From an uncultured Lachnospiraceae bacterium (GTDB taxonomy: Bacteria; Bacillota; Clostridia; Lachnospirales; Lachnospiraceae), in NCBI GenBank assembly GCA_910576815.1, contig CAJTKA010000048.1, positions 1-23,560 on the forward strand: DNA of 23,560 nucleotides, in the 5' to 3' direction. Made by a program: the position numbers and the translations under genes. Below, one piece after another: positions 14,318 to 19,920 of the stretch; the stretch's first letter is position 1, and each line of letters begins with the position of its first letter. The notes below the pieces were generated by a model, which was not told the DNA's origin, did no database searches, and saw only the letters and a list, made by a program, of their open reading frames with translations.

Positions 14318-15016
14318 ATGTCCTTTCAGATGATCCATATGGAAATTGCATACAGACTATTACCATATCTTCCGCAGGTGAAACACCCTGCGGAATTTAT
14401 TCTGGGTTCCGTGGCGCCGGATGCGGTGCACATGGCCTTGCATTATGAGGTGGGCAGAAAGGTAAAGTCCCACCTGTTCGAGGGCTGCGGGCCATGGGGC
14501 GACACGCAGGATTACGGACAGTGGCGGCGCAACATTGCCGCTTTTTATGAAGAATCTGTGGCGAAAGTGGCAGAGTCTGCGCGTAGGGAGTTTGCGCTCG
14601 GTATCTGCGTGCACTGTCTGACGGATCACGGGAACGATCTCAAGATCTGGCGAAAGGCGCAGAGCGTGTACCTGCCGTCGATGCCGTTAGAGGACTTTAA
14701 GGATGCTTTTTATCGGGAGTACCGAAGCATCGACCGGTGGTTGTATCAGAACAGCGAACATACGGCGGCGATCCGGGAACTGCTTGCAGCAGCAGAGGCC
14801 TTTGTCTTTGAAGGGCTGACAGACAGGGAGGAACTGGAGCGGATGCGAAAGCATCTTCTTGAGGAACAGTATGACACGGATGCGGTTAACATAACTTTAA
14901 ACCGTTTTTTCACAGAGGAGAGGATCGAGGATTTTATGGCGTTTGTGGTAGATGATATTCGGGAGACACTTGCGGCTTGGGACGGGATGGCGGTGCCAAA
15001 GCATTTGGGCCAATGA
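14318..15016 (+). CDS. Zinc-dependent phospholipase C-like protein
   Basis: A 232-residue protein that starts 3 bases after the stop of the chemoreceptor gene, so the two are almost certainly co-transcribed. Likely metal ligands are spread along it in the order seen in the zinc-dependent phospholipase C superfamily (PF00882 type): MIHMEIAYRLL near the N-terminus, LGSVAPDAVHM (about 27-37), KSHLFEG, and GICVHCLTDHGND (about 93-105), followed by a helical C-terminal region. No signal peptide is visible, so it is probably cytoplasmic, unlike secreted toxins of the family. Many bacterial members are uncharacterised and the substrate is unknown. No clear ribosome binding site precedes ATG 14318; ATG 14330 (MIHMEIA) is an alternative start. 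Translation may depend on coupling to the upstream gene. Confidence 0.75.
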   Translation: MSFQMIHMEIAYRLLPYLPQVKHPAEFILGSVAPDAVHMALHYEVGRKVKSHLFEGCGPWGDTQDYGQWRRNIAAFYEESVAKVAESARREFALGICVHCLTDHGNDLKIWRKAQSVYLPSMPLEDFKDAFYREYRSIDRWLYQNSEHTAAIRELLAAAEAFVFEGLTDREELERMRKHLLEEQYDTDAVNITLNRFFTEERIEDFMAFVVDDIRETLAAWDGMAVPKHLGQ

Positions 15017-15045
15017 CGTTCCAAAGACTGTTTTTGGAAAAGGAT

Positions 15046-15074
15046 TTGCCTAACGGGAAAAATGATGGTAAGAT
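15046..15074 (+). promoter_or_regulatory. Candidate promoter for the DUF5722 gene
   Basis: TTGCCT (15046-15051) and TAAGAT (15069-15074) are 17 bases apart, 84 bases before ATG 15159. A weak A/T-rich hairpin (TTCCAAA 15019-15025 with TTTGGAA 15033-15039) just upstream has no T-tract and is not called a terminator. Confidence 0.4.
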
Positions 15075-15158
15075 AGACGCGAAGGTAAATGGAAGGTTTT
15101 TGATGAGATCCTGCGGGAGAGGCAGAAACGATACTGCAGGGAAGACAGGGAGAATCAT

Positions 15159-16805
15159 ATGAAGAAAAGTAAGTACGAAAGAAAATTCAGAAACGGGGCC
15201 AGGGCAGCAGCGGCCCTTCTTTTATTGACTGTTATGGTCATTGTCTGCGGCAGTAAGGCGCAGGCAGCGGGCAGGCCGGTAGCGATCCACTGTCAGATCG
15301 CAGGCGGAAACGTGAACTGCACGCTGACGGCAGGCAGTGTCCCTTCGAGTGACGACGGGAAATATTATATTTTTGCGGATGAAGTATTTCAGGACGGGCC
15401 GACGGGCCGAATCGTGGCCAGCGTTGATGCGGGTTCTTCCGTGACGGCGGTATTTCCTTTGAATTACAATACGGCGGAGTCAAACTTAAGCTGTAAGTTC
15501 ATTGCGGCGGTGAAGCGGGGCGGCCAGATGATCCAGGTCAGCGACGAGCGCTATATCACCAATCCCGAGGCGAATGCCCCCTACACGACAGGGCGCATGA
15601 CCCGCGGCATCAAGGGCATCCTGCCCGAGGTTTCCGCGATCAACAGCGGGGAACTGAAGGACCTTGGGATCCAGCAGGTGGTCTACAACATGTACTTAAA
15701 TGAGATCTGTGCAGCACCCGGTGAAGAAGGAACACTTCCTTTTGACTATAATGGTCAAACTTATTATTTCAGCAACGGCCGTATCACGCATTACGATCAG
15801 ATGGTCAAGGGCTTTAACGCACAGGGAATGCAGGTGACGATGGTTCTTTTAAACGGAGAGGCGAGCGCAGGATCGCAGGATCTGATCCATCCCAATGCCA
15901 GAGGAGCCCAGTGCCCCAGCTATGCACTGAATGTCGCGGAAGCGGGCGGTGTGAATCACCTGAAAGCGGTATGCGCCTTTTTGGGGCAGCGTTATTCGGG
16001 AAAGACAGGAAATGGGCAGATCGACAACTGGATCCTCGGCAATGAGGTCAATGCCAGAACATCCTGGTGGTACATGGATTCCGCCAATCTGGATGTGAAC
16101 GTGAGCGCTTATGTTAAGGCGTTCCGCATCTTTTATAATGAGTTAAAGGCCATGAATGCCAACATCTGGGTTTATAACTCCATCGATCAGGAATGGGGGA
16201 GAAAGTCGAATCCGGGAAGCTTTCTGGCAAAAGATTATCTGGATCAGTTTAATTACTATATGAACCGTGAGGGGAATGTTGACTGGAGCCTTTCCTATCA
16301 TCCCTATAATTCGCCCCTTTATGACCCCTATGCTTGGAACGGACCGGCGGTCTGGGTGAAACAGGGGCTCTCTACCCCTTACATTACCATGCAGAACATT
16401 GATATTCTCATCAATTATATGCACCAGCCGCAGTTCTTGAATCCTGCGGGACAGGTGCGCAGTATCTCGCTGGCGGAGATCGGCTACACTTCCTATTTTG
16501 GGACGGAGAATCAGGAGGCGTCGGTGGCCTACGGGTATCTGAAAGCGGCGAGCCTTCCCGATGTGGACGCGTTCATGCTTTTCCGTTTTAAGGATGACGC
16601 GCACGAGATGGAGAGCAAGCTGAACCTGGGGATCACGAATTTGGACGGCAGCCATAAGCCTGCCTACAATATCTATAAGAACCTTGGCACCGCGAATGCG
16701 GGAGCCGCCAAGGCGCGCGCCTCGGAGATCATCGGCATGGACATCGACCAGATGATCAGCCAGAACATTATTTGGACCAGAGGCGGCGACGGCGTGGTGC
16801 AGTAG
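15159..16805 (+). CDS. Secreted DUF5722 protein, TIM-barrel glycosidase-like
   Basis: A 548-residue exported protein with GGGAG upstream of ATG 15159. Residues 1-37 form a Sec signal peptide: basic start KKSKYERKFR, hydrophobic core AAAALLLLTVMVIVC, and a KAQAA cleavage site. A beta-rich N-terminal domain (about 40-135) is followed by a barrel-like domain matching DUF5722 proteins as I recall them. Two acidic motifs look like a retaining-glycosidase pair: ILGNEVNAR with Glu296, as in the acid/base NE of clan GH-A, and LAEIGYTS with Glu440 at the nucleophile position. WSLSYHPYNSPLY supplies aromatic and His residues that could line a sugar site. No activity is established for the family to my knowledge, so glycoside hydrolysis is inferred. 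It ends at a strong terminator hairpin. Confidence 0.8.
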   Translation: MKKSKYERKFRNGARAAAALLLLTVMVIVCGSKAQAAGRPVAIHCQIAGGNVNCTLTAGSVPSSDDGKYYIFADEVFQDGPTGRIVASVDAGSSVTAVFPLNYNTAESNLSCKFIAAVKRGGQMIQVSDERYITNPEANAPYTTGRMTRGIKGILPEVSAINSGELKDLGIQQVVYNMYLNEICAAPGEEGTLPFDYNGQTYYFSNGRITHYDQMVKGFNAQGMQVTMVLLNGEASAGSQDLIHPNARGAQCPSYALNVAEAGGVNHLKAVCAFLGQRYSGKTGNGQIDNWILGNEVNARTSWWYMDSANLDVNVSAYVKAFRIFYNELKAMNANIWVYNSIDQEWGRKSNPGSFLAKDYLDQFNYYMNREGNVDWSLSYHPYNSPLYDPYAWNGPAVWVKQGLSTPYITMQNIDILINYMHQPQFLNPAGQVRSISLAEIGYTSYFGTENQEASVAYGYLKAASLPDVDAFMLFRFKDDAHEMESKLNLGITNLDGSHKPAYNIYKNLGTANAGAAKARASEIIGMDIDQMISQNIIWTRGGDGVVQ

Positions 16806-16830
16806 AATAGAATAGCCGCCAAAGAAAAAC

Positions 16831-16868
16831 AAGCCGGACAAATTCCGATGATGGAAGTTGTCCGGCTT
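16831..16868. terminator. Bidirectional intrinsic terminator
   Basis: AAGCCGGACAA (16831-16841) pairs perfectly with TTGTCCGGCTT (16858-16868). The loop contains a further TTCC/GGAA pairing. The + strand continues with TT, ending the DUF5722 transcript. The - strand copy is followed by GTTTTTCTTT, a strong T-tract for the RHH-SPFH operon. It serves both convergent units. Confidence 0.85.
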
Positions 16869-16878
16869 TTACAGTCAC

Positions 16879-17079
16879 TCAGATATCTAATTCCGGCGGG
16901 ACATCCAGTTCATGGGGAACCGGCGCCCCGTTCTTTTTGCGCTGGCGCACGCATTCTGTCAGCAGATACTCTATCTGGCCATTCACAGATCGAAAATCAT
17001 CTTCCGCCCAGGCAGCGATGGCGTCGTAGAGCTTTGCTGACAGGCGCAGCGGCACCTGTTTCTTGCTGTTGTCCGCCAT
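16879..17079 (-). CDS. Ribbon-helix-helix (Arc/CopG-type) DNA-binding protein
   Basis: A 66-residue protein. QVPLRLSAKLYDAIAAWAED (about 8-27) is the beta-strand followed by helix 1, and SVNGQIEYLLTECVRQRKKN (about 31-50) is helix 2, the usual Arc/CopG layout in which paired strands enter the major groove. A short Pro-rich tail follows. Its ATG comes directly after the TAA of the SPFH gene with no gap, so it is translated by coupling and belongs to the same operon. RHH proteins often repress their own operon by binding tandem short palindromes, and such sites exist at the operon promoter (18256-18274). The absence of an adjacent toxin-like gene argues against a classical antitoxin. Its role as autoregulator is inferred. 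Confidence 0.75.
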   Translation of the reverse strand: MADNSKKQVPLRLSAKLYDAIAAWAEDDFRSVNGQIEYLLTECVRQRKKNGAPVPHELDVPPELDI

Positions 17080-18144
17080 TTAGTAGATGCTGCCGGAGTT
17101 GACAATGGGCTGGGCGTCCCGATTACCGCACAGTACCACCAGCAGATTGGATACCATGGCTGCTTTCCGTTCTTCATCCAGCGTGACGACCTGTTTTTCG
17201 GAAAGGCGATCAAGCGCCATTTCCACCATGCCGACCGCGCCGTCCACGATCATCTTGCGGGCGTCGATAATGGCTGATGCCTGCTGTCTCTGGAGCATGA
17301 CGGCGGCGATCTCAGGCGCGTAAGCCAGATAAGTGATTCTTGCTTCAATGACCTCGAGGCCTGCCTTTTCTACCTTGTTCTGAATCTCCTCGCGAATCCG
17401 CTCAGCCACGACCTCACTGGACCCCCGAAGGCTACCCTCGTCTGCCCGGCCGTCGCCGGTGGTGTCCACGTTTTCCGCCACGTCGTAGGGGTAGATGCGT
17501 ACGATGTTACGGAGTGCGCTGTCGCATTGGAGGGAGAGATATTCCTTATAATTGTCTACGTTGAACACGGCTTTGGCGGTGTTCGTTACCCGCCACATCA
17601 CGGCGATGCCGATCTCGATGGGATTGCCTAGGCAGTCGTTGATTTTCTGACGGCTGTTGTTTAGGGTCATGATCTTTAAGGAGATTTTTTTACTGCCCCC
17701 TGCGTTCACCTGTGCGCTGGCTGACTGGCCATCTGTGGTCAGCTGGAAAATGCTGCCTGCGGACGCACCGCCCACATCACCGCTCTGCTTAAGTTTCGTA
17801 TTTGCCGCAGGGTTTATGGCGCTGCAGAAGGGATTGACCCAATAGAAGCCTTCCTCCTTCAAGGTGCCGATATAGTTACCAAACAGTGTCAAAACCAGGG
17901 CTTCCTGGGGCTGTAAGACCTTGAGCCCGCATAACAGGATCCAGCCGGTGAAAACATAGATCAGACCGATCACAAAGAGGGCGATTCCCAGCGGACTGTG
18001 CGGGCCGGTTTCATTCAGGCCCGTGATACCGCCGTAGATCATGGCGGCGATCGCCACCAGATAGAGCAGGAGCACCAAAAGGAGCATCCCCATTCCGTTC
18101 TTGTTTGCGCTCAATACTTTTTCTTCTACGATTTGTTCTTTCAT
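17080..18144 (-). CDS. SPFH (stomatin/flotillin/band 7) domain membrane protein
   Basis: A 354-residue protein. The N-terminus carries two membrane helices, about 18-40 (MGMLLLVLLLYLVAIAAMIY) and about 52-73 (LGIALFVIGLIYVFTGWILL). Next comes a band 7 domain: LKVLQPQEALVLTLFGNYIG (about 74-93), EEGFYWVNPF, IGIAVMWRV, YLSLQCDSALRNIVRIYPYD and RITYLAYAPEIAAVMLQRQQ, then a helical tail. Such proteins oligomerise on the membrane and organise microdomains or other proteins; the bacterial partner is usually unknown. AAAGGAAAGG upstream serves the ATG at 18142-18144. It is first in an operon with the RHH gene, behind a consensus promoter overlapped by twin palindromes. A Ser/Gly/Ala-rich insert (GGASAGSIFQLTTDGQSASA) lies before the main band 7 core. 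Confidence 0.88.
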   Translation of the reverse strand: MKEQIVEEKVLSANKNGMGMLLLVLLLYLVAIAAMIYGGITGLNETGPHSPLGIALFVIGLIYVFTGWILLCGLKVLQPQEALVLTLFGNYIGTLKEEGFYWVNPFCSAINPAANTKLKQSGDVGGASAGSIFQLTTDGQSASAQVNAGGSKKISLKIMTLNNSRQKINDCLGNPIEIGIAVMWRVTNTAKAVFNVDNYKEYLSLQCDSALRNIVRIYPYDVAENVDTTGDGRADEGSLRGSSEVVAERIREEIQNKVEKAGLEVIEARITYLAYAPEIAAVMLQRQQASAIIDARKMIVDGAVGMVEMALDRLSEKQVVTLDEERKAAMVSNLLVVLCGNRDAQPIVNSGSIY

Positions 18145-18254
18145 AAGCCTTTCCTTTCTTGCGCATGACCGCGCAGGCGTCTTTTGTGCTACCTTCGCCT
18201 GATTTGCCTGTAAAAACGGCCGGACAGGCAGTTGTGTTTATTTCTGATACATTC

Positions 18255-18283
18255 ATGATATCAAATTGATATCAAAATGTCAA
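18255..18283 (-). promoter_or_regulatory. Consensus promoter of the SPFH-RHH operon
   Basis: On the - strand, a perfect TTGACA (18278-18283) and TATCAT (18255-18260) are separated by 17 bases. The transcript would have a leader of about 100 bases before the SPFH start. Confidence 0.75.
18256..18274. promoter_or_regulatory. Tandem 8-bp palindromes overlapping the SPFH promoter (candidate operator)
   Basis: TGATATCA occurs at 18256-18263 and again at 18267-18274. Each is a perfect palindrome, with centres 11 bases apart, about one helical turn. On the + strand they form direct 11-base repeats of the form WTGATATCAAA. They cover the -10 element and the spacer, a position where a bound protein would block RNA polymerase. 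Confidence 0.55.
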
Positions 18284-18324
18284 TTAAAATTTTAGAATCG
18301 AAATGAGAAACGGACGGAGATTTA

Positions 18325-18333
18325 TGATATAAT
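18325..18333 (+). promoter_or_regulatory. Extended -10 promoter of the solute-binding protein gene
   Basis: TATAAT at 18328-18333 is preceded by TG one base upstream (18325-18326), the extended -10 form that does not need a good -35; none is visible. Transcription would begin near 18340, immediately before the structured leader. Confidence 0.65.
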
Positions 18334-18350
18334 GTACGGGAAGGCAATGA

Positions 18351-18413
18351 GCAGTGCACAGCGGAGATAGCCCGCGAGCGAGGAAAACCGTAGGTTTTTC
18401 GAGCTTGCACTGC
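18351..18413 (+). ncRNA. Structured 5' leader resembling a three-way junction, class unknown
   Basis: Stem 1: GCAGTGCA (18351-18358) with TGCACTGC (18406-18413), perfect. Stem 2: GCGG (18361-18364) with CCGC (18372-18375), 7-base loop. Stem 3: CGA plus AAAACC (18379-18381, 18384-18389) with GGTTTT plus TCG (18393-18401), a GG bulge and a GTA loop. It lies wholly within the predicted 5' UTR, about 40 bases before the start codon. It could be a regulatory RNA, or a copy of a dispersed palindromic repeat that landed in the leader. No known class was recognised. Confidence 0.5.
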
Positions 18414-18454
18414 GAATCCGAGTTTTGAGATATAAGGGGTAAGGGAGTATAAAA

Positions 18455-19915
18455 ATGAAAAGACAAAAAAAGACAGCGGCACTCGCGGTGGGGCTTCTTA
18501 CGGCAGTTCTTCTTTCAGGGTGCGGAACCAAGGACTATGATAAGCTTTTGAACAGGAAGGCGCCGGTCTCCATCACCATCTGGCACTACTATAACGGGGT
18601 TCAGCAGACGCAGTTTGACGAGATGGTGGAGGCATTTAACAATTCGGTGGGAAACGAGAAGGGTATTTACGTGGAATCCTACTCGAAAAATTCCGTAGAC
18701 GAGCTGGCGGAGAGTGTGCTTGCTTCCCTGAATGGGGAGCCGGGAGCTGAGGATGCGCCGGATATTTTCGGCACTTATGCGGAAACCGCCTATCAGATCG
18801 ACAAGATGGGGAAGCTGGCCGATTTGAGCAAGTATGTGACGCAGGAGGAAAAGGCGGAGTACGTCGAGGAATATCTGCTGGAAGGCTCCTTTGGAGGGGA
18901 GGAGAGTCTGAAAATCTTTCCCACGGCAAAGAGCACGGAAGTGATGATGGTGAACCTGACGGACTGGCAGAAGTTTGCGGATGCGGCAGGGGTCTCTCTC
19001 GATGAGCTGAAAACGTGGGAAGGGCTGAACGCTGTAGCACAGCAGTATTATCAGTACACCGACGATTTGACGCCCGATGTACCGGGGGACGGTAAGGCCT
19101 TTTTCGGCAGGGATTCCGTGGCGAATTATCTGACGGTGGGCGCAAAGCAGCTGGGAAAGCCTTTTGCGGAGGAGGCTTCAGACGGTACGTATAAAGCCTC
19201 CCTTGACAAAGATACGGTGCGCCGACTGTGGGAACAGTTTTATGTGCCTTATGTGAAAGGGTATTTTACCTCTGAGAATCGGTTCCGCAGCGACGATGCC
19301 AAGGTTGGAGCCATCATTGCGCTGGTCGGCTCCACGACAGGTGCAGCTTACTATCCGGCGGAAGTCACGATCGATGATGAGTATACCTATCCGATCGAGA
19401 ATGTGGTACTGCCTGTCCCCAATTTTGAGGGCTGCGATCCTTATCTGGTGCAGCAGGGGGCGGGGATGTCGGTGATCGCTTCCGACGAGAAAAAGGAATA
19501 TGCCTGTACCCTGTTTTTGAAATGGTTTACGGAAGCGGAGCGCAATATCAGCTTTTCAGTCCGCTCCGGTTATTTGCCCGTGAAGAAAGCTGCCAACGAT
19601 TACAGTGCGCTTGTGGAAAGCGGCGGTACGGCGCAGATCAATGATACGATGTTGAATACCTTGAAGACTGCCATCGACGAGGTCAATTCCTACACGCTCT
19701 ATACCAGCCCGCCCTACGACGCTTCCGCACAGGTGAGGACTTATCTGGGCGCGGCCTTTGAGAATACGGCAAAGGAAGCGCAGGCAGCGGTGAAGGAGCG
19801 GATCGCAGCGGGTGAGGACAGAGAGGCTCTGCTGCAGGAGTATACGGACGAGACTGCCTTTGAGAGTTGGTATGCGGCGTTTGAGAAAGGTTTTTATGAG
19901 ACGATAGGAGAGTGA
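18455..19915 (+). CDS. Extracellular solute-binding lipoprotein (ABC-type, family 1-like)
   Basis: A 486-residue lipoprotein. AGGGAG at 18442-18447 precedes ATG 18455. The lipobox LLSGC places the lipidated cysteine at Cys23. The mature part has features of carbohydrate-type family 1 binding proteins: VSITIWHYYNGVQQTQFDEM near the N-terminus, PDIFGTYAETAYQID, ADLSKYVTQEE, and a C-terminal lobe with SVIASDEKKEYACTLFLKWF and VRSGYLPVKKAA. Such proteins bind a sugar or similar solute outside the cell. No permease or ATPase gene is nearby. Instead the gene runs directly into a hybrid sensor kinase, with the kinase start 6 bases past this stop, so a role in presenting ligand to the kinase is likely. 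The ligand is unknown. Confidence 0.88.
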   Translation: MKRQKKTAALAVGLLTAVLLSGCGTKDYDKLLNRKAPVSITIWHYYNGVQQTQFDEMVEAFNNSVGNEKGIYVESYSKNSVDELAESVLASLNGEPGAEDAPDIFGTYAETAYQIDKMGKLADLSKYVTQEEKAEYVEEYLLEGSFGGEESLKIFPTAKSTEVMMVNLTDWQKFADAAGVSLDELKTWEGLNAVAQQYYQYTDDLTPDVPGDGKAFFGRDSVANYLTVGAKQLGKPFAEEASDGTYKASLDKDTVRRLWEQFYVPYVKGYFTSENRFRSDDAKVGAIIALVGSTTGAAYYPAEVTIDDEYTYPIENVVLPVPNFEGCDPYLVQQGAGMSVIASDEKKEYACTLFLKWFTEAERNISFSVRSGYLPVKKAANDYSALVESGGTAQINDTMLNTLKTAIDEVNSYTLYTSPPYDASAQVRTYLGAAFENTAKEAQAAVKERIAAGEDREALLQEYTDETAFESWYAAFEKGFYETIGE

Positions 19916-19920
19916 CGTCT

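Noticed and set aside
14977..15162. 61-codon + strand frame between the phospholipase-like and DUF5722 genes
   Set aside because: It overlaps the 3' end of the former and has no ribosome binding site or recognisable sequence.
16879..18144. RHH gene as the antitoxin of a toxin-antitoxin pair
   Set aside because: The partner is a 354-residue SPFH membrane protein, not a small toxin, and the order and coupling do not fit known pairs.
18351..18413. Three-way junction as a hammerhead ribozyme
   Set aside because: The CUGAUGA and GAAA core elements of hammerhead ribozymes are absent.
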